The notes: generated by a model from the letters alone, not told the origin. DNA of 64,000 bases from Stenocarpella maydis (GCA_002270565.1 NQMI01000189.1:1-64000), one strand, 5' to 3'. Numbered from the stretch's first letter, positions 26,700-38,109 are shown. Program-made: numbers and translations.

Positions 26700-27730
26700 C
26701 TTCTTTTAGGGAATAGCATTATCCTAAAAGATCTAGCTAGTAGTCCAATTAATTTAGGGATTATTCTTTCTTAACCAAGGTATTCCCAAGATTAACTAAT
26801 GATTTGCTATCTTAGTAATATCAAATAATAGTAATTCCGTATGGTTATAAATCTGAACTAAGAGGGGATCAGTCTCCATATTAATAACTCTATTACTATA
26901 AAATACTTTAGTTCTATCCACTATATTAAGTCTATAGGGTTCCCTTTTCTTGTGCTATAGTAGGTAATATCTGTTTACTATCTTTAGGAAAACAAAATTC
27001 CCTTATGCTCCACTATTAATGAGTGCTGAGCATTGTATGTGTCCTAGCTCTACCTGTACTATCAGGTGGCTATAGTCGCTTGTTGTTGTGTATAAGTACC
27101 TTGTGATATAGTTAGTTGCTGCCTGAGGCTTTATAGACAGCCTTTCTAGTTTTTTGACTGTTTATCTGCAGCTAGAACCTCCTTAATGCTCTTGAGATTT
27201 CATTTTGTAATATTTTATAATTCTTGCAGGTCATCAACTAGCTGTTGCATGCTGTAATCTTATTCCTTTATTATTATAGTTTTAAGTAGCAACTCCTGCT
27301 ATCTTGATAGATGCTAGTCTTAAGCTTTGCTAAGTATGTGCACCTTGCAAGTTGGTTTGTTATAATTTGCCTATCCGTTAGGGTTTTAGAGGCATTCTAA
27401 AGGTATATAGGAGTCCAGCCTTATTAGGGCGCATCCTATCTTATTATGTTTTTAGTGCAGGTGCTAGTTCTTAAAATTATTGCACTTATATATATATTTA
27501 ACATCCTTACCTAAATATTATTAGGGAAACCAGCCATACTTAGTTTTCTCCCTTATGTATTCCTTGCATCCATTATAAACACAGGATACCCAAGAGATAT
27601 CTTTATATTTATCATATAATGGACACGCGCGTCCCGTATCTCCTGGTTTTCTATATTCCTAGGTAGGTTATCTCATAGTTTCTTTAAAAGGCCTTCCTGC
27701 AATCATAACCGCTATAATATTAGTTCTTGG
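26700..27730 (-). pseudogene. Gypsy protease/linker remnant
   Basis: The minus strand reads LLLFDITKIANH and LILGIPWLRKNNP followed by INWTTS, the characteristic fungal gypsy protease-to-RT linker. The rest up to the solo LTR is strongly decayed. Confidence 0.72.
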
Positions 27731-27733
27731 GGC

Positions 27734-28327
27734 TCTGATGAATTTGTGCTATAGAATAGCATTCAGTTCAGCGTGTGTTTCGGCAGGGTCGCAGTGTGGT
27801 GCTCTGAGGCGAATTGGGACGATTGACAATGGTCTGGACAACTTTGTATTGAATTAAGTTGGGCTTCTGTAAGCCCTCCTTATATACCCTCCGACCCTGT
27901 CTCACCCCTGGGCACGCTGCGGTAGGCTCTGGTGCAAATTTGCAAATGCCGGAGAATTCGCCCTTCCAACACACCATCTTTGGTTCCAAGCCACCAGCCA
28001 ACCATAGCCCTGGTAATGCCCAAATTAAGTACATACAAACTTCAGAAATCAAGCTATCTAATGCACTAAGTTATATACTTTTTGGGTAAGAAATAAGGGT
28101 AATGCAGAGGTCTGAATTAAGGTGCAAATGCAGGCCAAAATAATCGACTCACGGCCACCAAACTCATCTTGCGTCGCGCACGCACTGGGCGTACTTAGCG
28201 AAAATCGCCTGACTCGCAAGTCTAGGGTAACTCCTTGCTAGGAAGTCTAGGGTAACTCCTTACAACGAAGTCTAGGGTAACTCCTTGCACGGAGTACCAA
28301 CGCCCTGCTGAGCGGTTCCGTTTAACA
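27734..28327 (-). repeat. Solo LTR inserted in the gypsy element
   Basis: This 594-base LTR (TGTTAAACGG...TTCATCAGA read on the minus strand) is flanked by a perfect 5-base duplication GGGGC (27729-27733 and 28328-28332). The second gypsy copy shows the same site empty at about 62086-62105. It is GC-normal and little decayed, unlike its host. Inside are three direct copies of AAGGAGTTACCCTAGACTT and a TATATAAGGAGGGCTT promoter-like segment. The same LTR recurs at 60374, 60975, 61382 and 62516. Open frames in it (27768-28089) are not genes. Confidence 0.92.
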
Positions 28328-28699
28328 GGGGCTAAAAGGGGCGCTTATCCTAGGTAGTCTTGCAGTTCCTTCTACTAGGTTTATAGCGTAAATAGTGCCT
28401 AAGGGATAGGCTTTCCTTCCATCCTAGGGTTAATCTATAGGAGCTCCTCCTTATTTCCTACCGCTAGAGTTCTTCCCTACTTCCCTAAAGCATTCTTAGG
28501 AAATCATCTAGTGGCCTCCTTATCGCTACAGTGAGTAGCATAGCTATTATTAAAGTAAGTTATCCAACTAAGTAATATATATGCCTTTCTGGGGCTCTAG
28601 GGATTCTTTATTAGTAGGATAGGCTGCCATTGTGCCTTATCTTTCTGATATTTTTCACATTAGGATTTAGTATATTAGGAGAAGTATAAACTATTATGG

Positions 28700-29930
28700 A
28701 GGTTTTTCTTATCAAGGTTATAGAAGTTACATCCTTTATCCGGGTCTTGATCTGGGTATATTTAATACTAATTATATACTATTGTTTTATAGATACAGTA
28801 TTTATTTGCAAGTTCCTATTACGGTTTGGACCTAGGTGGTCCTTGTGTATTGTGAGTAGCTATACTGGCTTAGTGGGTAGCTTCATTAGCCTATTAGGTT
28901 TCTTTAGGTACTAACTTCTAGTCCCTATTTTTCTTTAAAGCCCGGCATTCTAAGGCAAAGTATCCTATCTTATTATAGTTATAATATTTAATATTTTTCT
29001 TATCCTTATATTAGGTAATATCTAGTTCTATAGGTCCTGCGTGCTATCCCCACTAGGTGCTTAACTTCTAATACTTCTTTCCTATATTAGATTTATACTT
29101 ATAAAATGTGGTTCGTTTAGAAGTTCATCCTTTCTTTTCCAAGCGTTATTCATAGAGTCTATTATTAATCTGGATGGCTATTTCCATATAGCGTAGAAAA
29201 TCATTGGATTGGTCCATAACTTTATTAAGTTTGTTCTTCACTTTATCCTTTAATCTATAGTAGAATATGAATTTCTTTGCGTTATTAGTGTAATCGACTT
29301 TAGCATAAATTCGCTGGAATTCTGCTGTATAGTTGATTGCTAAACCACGCTATTTGTAATTCGCTAGGTCCCTTTCTGCCTGTTGTTCTTTATTTAGGTC
29401 CTGAAACAGGGACCTAAGGGCGTTCTTATAGCCTTTATAGCTGCTGAAAATTTGCTGCATTTCAAGCTTGCAGGCTTTAAACAACTCCACATTAATAAAG
29501 TTGGTTAAGTAGGGTTTGAACCAAGCTAAAGCTTATCCTTTAAGAAAAGAGGATGCGTGTATAACCCTTTTTCCGCTAGGCTGCACGTCTAGACCATGGA
29601 AGCACTAGTAGGCCCTAACCTATATTAGGTGTGCCTGAAGTTATTCAGCAGTTCCGTTATAGGGGGCTGGAGTATTAAGCTTAATATATTCCTTTATTTA
29701 GATTAGGGTGTTAATAATATTGGCTCCAGCTTAGAGAGTGGCAATCTCCTATTAAAGCTATTTGACTTCTACATTGTGCTAAGCTTAACCTTCTATAAGA
29801 AGGCGCAACTACCCAACCTCATTAACTAGTTCCTAAACACAGGGGTTTATAGCCTCATTATTAGCAAGTTCATCCAGTTTATAGAGGAGGTTGCAAGTAG
29901 GGGTAGTTATTCTAGAGTCTGATATTATAA
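28700..29930 (-). pseudogene. Gypsy gag remnant with zinc knuckle
   Basis: The minus strand around 28940-28990 reads KYYNYNKIGYFALEC, a CCHC zinc knuckle whose cysteines have become Tyr and His has become Tyr through G-to-A and C-to-T changes. Capsid-like sequence lies upstream (about 29100-29900). Nearly the same sequence recurs at 63090-64000 in the second copy. Confidence 0.75.
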
Positions 29931-29993
29931 AGAGTTTCACATATAATATTACTTAAAGTCCGTATAGTGATATATAAATAAAAGTCATTAAAA

Positions 29994-30460
29994 TGTAATA
30001 ATTAAAGGGGGTTTCCAAATATATAATCCTAAAAGATTAAGGGTTTATATTTAAAATATATTATTAGGTGGTTGTTGAACAATATTATTAACTAATAATG
30101 AGTACTAGCTATAAAGCTATTCAATGCTGGGATTAAATACTTAAATTAATGATTAAAGAGTCTGTTCAATGAAAGCTATTTATTATAGTGATGATTATAT
30201 CCTTATATATTTTAACTCTTTAGTGGGCTATATTGGATAACTTATATCCAATATATCTGGGCTGAGGCTGAGGATATGTTGGATAACTCATATCCAATAT
30301 ATCTAGCTTGGTGGAGTGGGTTCCTGACCCTAACCCTGGTCCTGACCTGGGGTGCTGACTCCGCTGTTAAGTGCCTATAGGGTTGCATCGTGGCACCTGT
30401 TTTGCTGGCTCAGGTCGTCAGAACGGGTTCCTGGGGTGCCATCGCTGTTGGCTCATAACA
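29994..30460 (-). repeat. Right LTR of the gypsy element (5' LTR by gag-pol polarity)
   Basis: It is 467 bases, starts TGTAATAATTAAAGGGGG and ends GTTGGCTCATAACA. It is the partner of 22167-22633. Its last 150 bases keep more C and G than the left LTR, so decay is uneven between the pair. Confidence 0.9.
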
Positions 30461-30465
30461 GCGGG

Positions 30466-31450
30466 CTATAATATTGATTCCTTAGCATTAGAGGCTATTA
30501 CCAAGTTCTATTATTACTGCCAAATGTACTCTCCTATGCCCTAAAGATTTAAGTTCAACCTCTATAATAATGTTGATTTTAACTATAAGGTTATTATAGA
30601 TATAATATACTTAATAGGCCTTCCTATACTATATATTATTAACTTAGCTACTTCCTTTTAAGCTAGATAATTCTTACCTTTTCTTTCTACTAAAGACATA
30701 TAGGAAGCCCTATGAAGTTACTGGATTGATATATATATAGGTCCCCTAAACCGCCTTATATCTAATGTAGGGACTAACCTTGCTTCCAGTAAGTTCAAGA
30801 GCATAGCATGTATTATAGGGATTATATATAAATAGATACCTATAGAAGCATATTAGTTAATTAGTAAAGTAAAGCAATATTATACTCCTTTACATAGGGC
30901 TTTTAATATCTTATATGCTAAGTTATCAACTATATTTACCAAGGAAGCTATACTATAGATAAGCTTTATAGCAGTTAACAACACGGTTGGCCCAGATAGC
31001 CTCATGCCAACTCTCCTAGTGTTTAGAGTATACTCACATATAATGGAAGACTCTACCCTTATACTATTTACTCTAAGGAGAGCTAAGGCAGTATAGAAGG
31101 CAATAAAGGAGATTAAGAGAATTAATGCAGCATGCAAAATTAATAAAGCATTATGCATAAGGAACGGCCCAGATATATTAGGAATCTTAAGCCTTCTACT
31201 CTAGAGTGAAGTATATATATAGCGAGAAAAGACTGGGTGGTAAGGCCCATACAAACTGCTCTCTATTGATAACCATAATATAACAATTAACCTACTAAAT
31301 GGATTAGTTGTTTTCTGGTTAACCCTTATATAGCTATACTATCAGGATGAAGAAGGACCTATTGATCTACTAAACCCTAATAATATCCCTGAGGAGCTAG
31401 TATGCTTTAAGCCAGACCCCATACTAGCTATCCCTAACCCGGTAGTCCCT
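30466..31450 (+). pseudogene. Copia integrase remnant (resumes after the gypsy insertion)
   Basis: The frame resumes with YNIDSLALEAITKFYYYCQM. Further integrase-core text includes PRFKFNLYNNVDFNYKVIID, PLNRLISNVGTNLASSKFKS, KVKQYYTPLHRAF, NNTVGPDSLMPTLLVF and the C-terminal GW-GPYKLLSID. The catalytic Asp and Glu neighbourhoods are recognisable but damaged. Confidence 0.85.
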
Positions 31451-31639
31451 TAATGATGAGAACGACTATGGGGAACTAAGAGTAAGCAGAAGGCGGTCGT
31501 TACTATAAATAATGATAATAAAAACCCTGCTGCTAATAATGATAATAATAAGGTGGAAGATGAGATTATTGCCTATGCATTCCTTACCTAATGTGAAATT
31601 AAGAACTATAAACTTGCTCTAAAGCTCCGCTAGGATGGC

Positions 31640-32460
31640 ATTATTACTACCCCGGGTGACCCCTTTAAGGAATTGGATAATAGGGAAGTATTTAAGCTAA
31701 TTAGCTAAGGAGTATTCTAGTTTAAGCAGTTTAATGAGAGGAAATATAAAGGAATATAGATCTTTAAGTCTTGCATTATTAGGGAGATTAAGGATAAAAC
31801 TAAGAAGCTATATAAGAAGTCCTGCCTAGTTGTAGCTAGCTTTAGGGATCTTATAAAATATAAGATCCTTATATAATTACTAACGGTATAATGTACAAGT
31901 TATTAACTCCTTCTTGCCCTTACGCCTTCTTTAATAACTAAGGGACTACATTTTGAACTCTATAATATTACCCAGGCCTATCTATAGTTAAAATTTACAC
32001 TTAAGAGGCCTATCTTATGCTACCTTCCTCCTGAAATAAGGGGTAAATACCCGGCTGGTATGATTATAAGGGTAATTAAGCCTCTATATAGCGTTACTAA
32101 AGCCAGCGTGCACTAGTGGGCTATATACTATAAATACTATATTAAGAAGCTAGGGATGATTATGTCTATATATAACCCGTGCCTCCTGATAACTAACTAT
32201 AGCAGCAAGGGTAGCGAGGATATCTTTAGTATTACTGCCATGCAGACTAATGATACTCTTACCCTCTATACTCTGGCTTTCTTAGAACTTAAGGAGCAAA
32301 AGATTAAGAAGGAGGAGATCTGCTGTAAGCTAAAGGATAGATTAACCCCTAAGAGATTACTAGACTTTAATAGCATGAAGATCATAATATTATATAATAG
32401 CATTATGTATTTTAGATAGAAGGGCTAAGGGATAAAGATATGTCTAGTTAACTATATAGC
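31640..32460 (+). pseudogene. Copia reverse transcriptase remnant
   Basis: Decayed RT text: REIKDKTKKPYKKSRLVVAS preserved in pattern, LLALTPSLITKGLHFELYN, ITQAYL, LKRPILCYLPPEIRGKYPAG, PLYSVTKASVH, YNPCLLIT and the active-site block MQTNDTLTLYT (normally MQTDDTL). The last shows the second catalytic aspartate pair altered from DD to ND. A 87-codon open frame at 32156-32419 is a surviving part, not a separate gene. Confidence 0.87.
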
Positions 32461-32559
32461 TATAGATTGCATTTAATAGTATATGGAATAATATATATGA
32501 GGAGTATATCTAGCTTCTATTTGCTATCTGGAAGTATCATTTGATCTCTCTATTGCAGT

Positions 32560-33240
32560 ATAGATTTAAGACCCTAAAGAAGAAGACTGTGCTAAGTTGA
32601 ATAGGCGGCTAAAGTAGTAAGCAGACTACCTTAACTGTGGCCTTAACTACATTCCTTTGGATCTTATGGTAGCTAAGTTGATGATCTTTATGGATAGGTC
32701 TTTTACCAATAATAAGGACCTCAGTTCCCAAATTAGCTATATAATTGCTCTAGTAAATGAAATGCAAACTAAGTAATTATTTATATAGAAGATTATTAGA
32801 AATATCTCTTATTAGTTATTAATAAAATATAAGAGGGTTATATGCAGCATACTTGCTTCTAAGATTTATAGTATGGTTAATAGCTTTAATATAGGGATTA
32901 TAATATTAGCTACTTTATGCCAGGTTACTAAATGCCTGAGTCTACTAGAAATCCCTCTCATTATCTATATAGACTTATATTTATTATATAAGTATTTAGT
33001 TAAGCTAGGGATAACAAAAGGGAAACGCTTAATAATTAATATAATAGCGTTAAGGCAGTTATATGAGAAGCATAAGATTCATAAGATCTAGTGGATTACT
33101 AGGGACTATAACCCAGTAAATGCCTTTATAAAGAGTATACTAAATAAGGCGCTAGAATGCCTTATTAACAACAATACCCTTATTATTAAAGTGGAAGGAT
33201 ATGTGGATTATAGCTAGTTGGCAACAACCCCTTCCTCTAC
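32560..33240 (+). pseudogene. Copia RNase H remnant
   Basis: Reading past stops gives LMVFMDRSFTNNKDLSSQI-like text (normally FTDGSFANNKD), then ISLLEIPLIIYIDLYLLYKY, LRQLYEKHKIHKI, and RDYNPVNAF. This matches the copia RNase H C-terminus. The active-site TDGS is lost. Confidence 0.75.
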
Positions 33241-34550
33241 CTAAATACCATATGAGGGATCATAATAATTGCTATAAGAATAGCTATATGCTAACTTGCC
33301 CAGCAAAAGCATACTCAATAGCAATTGATTAACTAATGCAACTTGGTTAGCAATATACTAATGCTGCCCCATATAAAAGGAGAATTACTACTTCCTAGCA
33401 CCCTGAGCCCCAGATAGAAGTTAATAAGTACCTTAAGATATAAAAAGGGATTACATAATACCAACAGCTAGTAAAAATTTAGATCCCTATTAACTAGTTA
33501 CCTGTATCTTACCCTAAGGAGCTATATAGTTAGCTAGTATATAGTTTAAATTTATCCTAAGGGTAAGACCTTATAGCTAAGATTTTTATAGTGGTACCTA
33601 TGCACTGAGGGTTTAGGTAATAAGGGTTACCACTATCTTACGGGCACCTAAGTTGCTAGCTGTATATATTAAGCGTCCCTAGTTAAGATTTCGCGGTCTT
33701 AACTCCTATTCAATATGTGTTTTATATACTTACTAAGAGCAGCATCAAATATTATACGCTTTATTACACATTTTATTGACAAGTTGGCTCTGATATACCA
33801 TTTATTACTGTCTGCTATAATCCCTACCTAACCTAACTACTACCTTATCCATACCCACTAACTCTTGCTATTAGCTTCTGATGGAGAGGGCTTTACTAAG
33901 TGTTCTTCCCCTAAATAGCCTTAAATGAAGAGGGTTTTTACAGATTGAGTTATTATTAAAACTTATTATTGATATCTGCCGTTGGATTGGCAGCTGATCT
34001 GGATTATACCTAATTTAGCTAATTGTTAATACTCAGTAAAGAGAGAGAAGGGGTCTGGAAGGCTGGATAATTGTTATTCTAGTTCTAGGGAGTCCGGGCA
34101 ATTATTGTTCTAGTTCCAGGTAAATCCTTGTTTAACCTATAGCCTATAGGCAAAGGAAGCATGAGTCCTTATTGTGCATTTCTTTTAAAACCCTTAAGTA
34201 CTAAAGATAATAAATGGGCAGTATATGTTGATGGAAGCGGACATTTTGTATAGGGAAAGCACTATATTGTGTTGGATCGTATAATCACGGGCTCCTAGCT
34301 TTTAGAGGAAGCAGGGACCGCTATGATACGCTAGGCCTCTCTGGGTGCCTGTATTTGATGGGCACTTGGCATAACGGTATATGTGATGAACTTAGCAAAA
34401 GGGGCTGCTAAGACCAAAAGCAATGATAATATAGGGATTCTGGTGATGAATACGGCAATTCTTTTGTTTTTATTATAATAGGGAGAGCGTGGGTTTAACC
34501 CTATGCCTGGGATTTTTTTTACTATGATTTTTAAAAGAAAAGACTACTAG
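33240..34550. repeat. Copia 3' internal region without a recognised domain
   Basis: About 1.3 kb between the RNase H remnant and the right LTR. Composition is mixed AT-rich and no domain is legible. A purine run TTAAAAGAAAAGACT (34530-34545) just before the LTR may be the polypurine tract. Confidence 0.55.
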
Positions 34551-34764
34551 TGTGGCAATAGTAGTGTATAACAGCATACTGGTGGGCTATCGCTATAGCC
34601 ACCATACTGTAGCCAGAGGGCGTAGTTGCTTACTAAGCAACTACCACCCACTATATAAGACCCGAAATAGCTGGTGGGCTACGCCCACTACACCCACTAC
34701 TGAAGATAGAGAGAAATATAACAACAACACCCCACTCGTATTGCAATACGTGACCCATCCAACA
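34551..34764 (+). repeat. Right LTR of the copia element
   Basis: Starts TGTGGCAATAGTAGTG and ends GACCCATCCAACA; 214 bases. It is the partner of 18933-19147. Confidence 0.88.
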
Positions 34765-35079
34765 ATATTTGTATTTACTAATTCCAATTGTAAGTAGCAA
34801 TAAAATATCCTGAATGTTTGTGGGGACTAGCGTCTGAAATTCGGTATTGCTGTTGCCAGGGAGGGAGCCTTGGAACGAATCCACGAGCAATCAACTACAG
34901 CAAAGATGAGGACCTGTTAGAAAGCTAATAGAGAGATAGTTTTAGGGGATTCTAAATCCTTCATCATACTTATATCATCATTTAGTAGCATTGCCCTACT
35001 ACCGAAGTAACGTTCACAACGTTGAAATGATTTATATACTTATCTGATTGCGAACCATTGTTGACTATCCCGTGACTAC

Positions 35080-37482
35080 TCAAATGCATTCCCCAGACTC
35101 GAGAACCTTATCAATGGCGCCATTCAGAATCGCATCATACAGCGCAGCAAAAACGTCATCCTGATGGCTCAACTCATCTGTTTGAGGTGCCAAATCCTGT
35201 AGGAAGTTTTCCATCACTATGTGTGAGTTTCTGCTCCAAAAGTCGCGCAGGGCGCATACTTTGTACTCATTCTCCGTTGAATAACGCCATGAAAGTGGCA
35301 CTTCCGCATCACCAGGGAAGATGGTTTTCCACATCAATAACCATTGGCTTTCCATAGGCAAAGGGAATTCGACATACTGCTCAAGCGCCTGGGCTTGGCT
35401 AATTGTGACTCCCGCATAGGTCGGTGGGGTAGAACTAAGAGGCTTGCATGTGCGAGCTCGAATGTGACTGTCACAGTCAGCTGTTTTGGAGAATATTTGG
35501 CCACATATCGGGCAAAATATTGGACGTTGATGGACAGCCCATATATGTTCCCTGACATCCTCCAGATTTCGTAGTTGGTACCTGGTCAAGCACATCCTAT
35601 AAGCTTCTTTATCCCGAAGATAGAACGGACATGCAAGAGATTCGACTGCTTCCTTATGATGAATGACCACAGTATCGGTGTTTTCCAAGCCAAGGGTTTT
35701 TTGAAGCTCTAGCTGAGCTTCAAAGCCGCTGGGCCTAGGCCCTTTTGCTTCTTGACTGGTGCGGTACATGGTTGACTGATTCGGCCACTCCTGACAATTT
35801 CGACTCTCAAACAGCTCAATCAGTGAGTCAATGAGAATCGGGACGGCATCTGAGAATGGGTGAACTGTATCCAATGTTCTCGGCATCGAGCCTGATTCCG
35901 CAAGAAAAATACCGTCCAGAGAAGAAGCCCTGGACCTACTAACTGGAACTCGGAGCGCAGCTGCCAATCCATCATTGTCTTGAAAATTTCCAAAGCAGGA
36001 GGAAGTACCGAGGCATTGAAATTCTGAATAACCGGCCTGTTGCACATCGTCGGGTGCACAAAGTTCGAACTGGTAATTCGATCCACTGTGTGATCTCTGC
36101 ACAGGATATCCAGTGGGTTCGGTGCGACCTGTGCCCTCAATGTATTTAATAGCAGCTTTTTGTATTGGAAATTCATCTTGCTCGATTGTAATTTGACTGT
36201 CCATTTCGTCAGACGAAGTAGGTGTGGCGTAATCGTGCCATTGGCTTTCCCACGATGGACTTGCCACACTGTCGGCAGGACTTCGCGGATCGTGCCCATG
36301 GGTCCTTAATTCAGATCCCAGCTCATAGCCATCGGTGATATTCGAGGTGATTATATCCCGTTTTGCACAAATTCTCAAAAAGACGCCGCGATTCGCGTCT
36401 CTCTCATCACACTTCACATGTGTTTGTGGACTCTGGATCCATTGTCTCTGTAGCCACAAGCCCTGACCCCACGTGTATTCAGGCGTAAAGCAGGGCCTTA
36501 CGAAGCCATATCCAGACCGTGATAATCGTATAGAATATACGCAGCCTTCGGTACTCTCTAGAGGTAGGAGGAGGTCCCGACCGATGGTTTGGAAACAAGC
36601 CTGAATGATTATACCAGCTGCAGCGGATTGAACCTCACCACGTATCCGAAAAGGCCCGTTTGGGCCTTGTTGGAAATGCTGGAATTCCACTGGAGAATGT
36701 GCTAGAAGTCCTCGGTATCCTTCAGAGACCTCGGGTATCCAAGCGAACAAAGAAAAATCCTCAGTGTCTCGTAGAATCTCTTCCTGCAGTCGAATGAATG
36801 CTTTATGGCCTTCTCCATATATTATCGGCATATTGGCTCCTAGGATCCCGAGAAGAGCGAAAGACCTGTCTTCGACCCGAGAGGCTTCAAGGCAAGACGC
36901 CCAGGATATCCTCTTGGCGACAGAGTACTCCCGTAGTCTCGAAGAATTGCTAAGAAGTGACTGCTCGAGTAACGTGATCGCTGATAATTGTGGACCAAGT
37001 GATTTCTTTGTGCCGATTTCGTTCCAGTCGCCGTCATAGATGAATGATTGCTTCGGAAAAATCAGATGCGGTAGCATCCAAACGTTTCTCATCCAGGCGC
37101 AGTTTGCGAGCCGTTGCTCCATTCCTTCAGTCGTTGAGTTCCCTGGAGATAGGTCCTCCAGATAAATGAGAGAAAATATAGAGACCTGATAGATCTCAGA
37201 AAGCCTGTTCAGGGTGTCTGAAAGCACCGCGCTGGAACCTCTGTCTATACACACGGCATCGGCCCAAAGCCACTTCGCACCATGGTCCCGAGCTCGACGG
37301 CAGGCCTGCTGCAGTCGATGGAAGCCTGACTTTCTTGAAAGTATTTCAGGAGACTTGAAATCCTCAAAGCATATATCGTCGCTCCCACATGTGTGGGAAA
37401 AAAGACAGTATGAGGGAGGCGGCTCTACCCATGAGCAAAGCTCAAGGCTTTCGGTGTTTAGAAGACGGAATGCGCTGTTCAC
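35080..37482 (-). CDS. HET-domain protein with C-terminal zinc-finger module
   Basis: HET domains act in heterokaryon incompatibility and related fungal cell-death responses. Intact single exon of 800 residues. The N-terminal HET domain (about 1-245) shows FRLLNTESLELC, YCLFSHTCG (usually SHTWG), FHRLQQACRRARDHGAKWLW, ADAVCIDRGSSAVLSDTLNR, EDRSFALLGILGANMPIIYG and EGHKAFIRLQEEILRDTEDF then SLFAW. The usual GWTLQELLAP segment is VWMLPHLIFP. A long middle region of no recognised fold follows. About residues 615-680 form a Cys/His module: CPFYLRDKEAYRMC, then DVREHIWAVHQRPIFCPICG and DCDSHIRARTC, followed by a tail QWLLMWKTIFPGDAEVPLSW. The same module plus tail occurs in the genes at 39590-40687 and 42856-44025. 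The gene lies 0.3 kb from the copia element, with normal composition and no RIP damage. Confidence 0.9.
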   Translation of the reverse strand: MNSAFRLLNTESLELCSWVEPPPSYCLFSHTCGSDDICFEDFKSPEILSRKSGFHRLQQACRRARDHGAKWLWADAVCIDRGSSAVLSDTLNRLSEIYQVSIFSLIYLEDLSPGNSTTEGMEQRLANCAWMRNVWMLPHLIFPKQSFIYDGDWNEIGTKKSLGPQLSAITLLEQSLLSNSSRLREYSVAKRISWASCLEASRVEDRSFALLGILGANMPIIYGEGHKAFIRLQEEILRDTEDFSLFAWIPEVSEGYRGLLAHSPVEFQHFQQGPNGPFRIRGEVQSAAAGIIIQACFQTIGRDLLLPLESTEGCVYSIRLSRSGYGFVRPCFTPEYTWGQGLWLQRQWIQSPQTHVKCDERDANRGVFLRICAKRDIITSNITDGYELGSELRTHGHDPRSPADSVASPSWESQWHDYATPTSSDEMDSQITIEQDEFPIQKAAIKYIEGTGRTEPTGYPVQRSHSGSNYQFELCAPDDVQQAGYSEFQCLGTSSCFGNFQDNDGLAAALRVPVSRSRASSLDGIFLAESGSMPRTLDTVHPFSDAVPILIDSLIELFESRNCQEWPNQSTMYRTSQEAKGPRPSGFEAQLELQKTLGLENTDTVVIHHKEAVESLACPFYLRDKEAYRMCLTRYQLRNLEDVREHIWAVHQRPIFCPICGQIFSKTADCDSHIRARTCKPLSSTPPTYAGVTISQAQALEQYVEFPLPMESQWLLMWKTIFPGDAEVPLSWRYSTENEYKVCALRDFWSRNSHIVMENFLQDLAPQTDELSHQDDVFAALYDAILNGAIDKVLESGECI

Positions 37483-38109
37483 AGAGGAAATTGAGGAATC
37501 AGTCCATGCTATTTTATGCAGTGCTAAGATCTAGGAGCACATCTCGGCATCTCAGCCTTACTCACAGACTTTGCATGCTTGCTGGCAACCTGTAAGGTTT
37601 GGACTGGAGCATAAGGTTGAGACAGTTGGGATCGAAGAAAATGGGAGATGGACGGTTTGAAGCTGGGAAATAAGAGGTCTGGGTGAAGTCTGACGATCCA
37701 AAAGACGACGTAGGGTGAAGATCTGCTGTGTTTTTATAATCTTTTTCCCCAGCCGCACAGCTGTGCAGACAGGCCATCATTGGCTTAGGCGCCTGTGCAC
37801 TGACCGAGACCTGCTTGCAGCAAAGCCTGATCAACGCGGCACTCACCCCACCTTCCCCAATGAGAACCTTCGGCACGGGAGTTATGAGGTGACACCACCG
37901 GAAACAAAGGTGCAGTTACACGGATACATGAAATTACGTCTTATACAGTTAACCCAAGAGTTTAAGGGTTCATTGAGATGATTTTCGCGCGTCGTCCACT
38001 AGTTATACATTTATTTCATGTGATGAGAGGACCTACCTTGGTACCATCTTTGGTCAGCCCACTCCAGATTGTTGAATGCTGCGCCCCTTTTACTGGAAGA
38101 CCTTGGGTC
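37483..38109. other. 5' flank of the HET gene
   Basis: Normal-composition sequence upstream of the HET start codon. Overlapping open frames on both strands (37562-37981) lack domain signal. No gene is called. Confidence 0.5.

Larger units (their letters stand above)
22167..30460 (-). mobile_element. Ty3/gypsy retrotransposon inserted in the copia element
   Basis: Two LTRs of exactly 467 bases (22167-22633 and 29994-30460) begin TGTAAT and end CATAATA/CATAACA. They are flanked by a perfect 5-base duplication GCGGG (22162-22166 and 30461-30465). Gag-pol lies on the minus strand in the order gag, protease, RT, RNase H, integrase. All frames carry RIP-type stops. A 594-base solo LTR of another family (27734-28327) interrupts it. 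Between integrase and the left LTR lie a minisatellite and an oppositely oriented ORF. Confidence 0.92.
18933..34764 (+). mobile_element. Degenerate Ty1/copia retrotransposon, split by a gypsy insertion
   Basis: It is bounded by two similar LTRs of ~215 bases (18933-19147 and 34551-34764). The internal order gag, protease, integrase, reverse transcriptase, RNase H is the copia order, all on the plus strand. Removing the 8.3 kb gypsy insertion leaves about 7.5 kb. Coding frames are full of in-frame TAG, explained by CAG-to-TAG and TGG-to-TAG, so it is dead through RIP-type mutation. No clear target duplication (flanks ATAGC and ATATT). Confidence 0.88.

Noticed and set aside
27768..28089. Overlapping frames of 76-94 codons on both strands, repeated at 60612-60942 and 61620-61950
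   Set aside because: They follow the LTR family copy for copy and show no protein-level conservation beyond the DNA identity.
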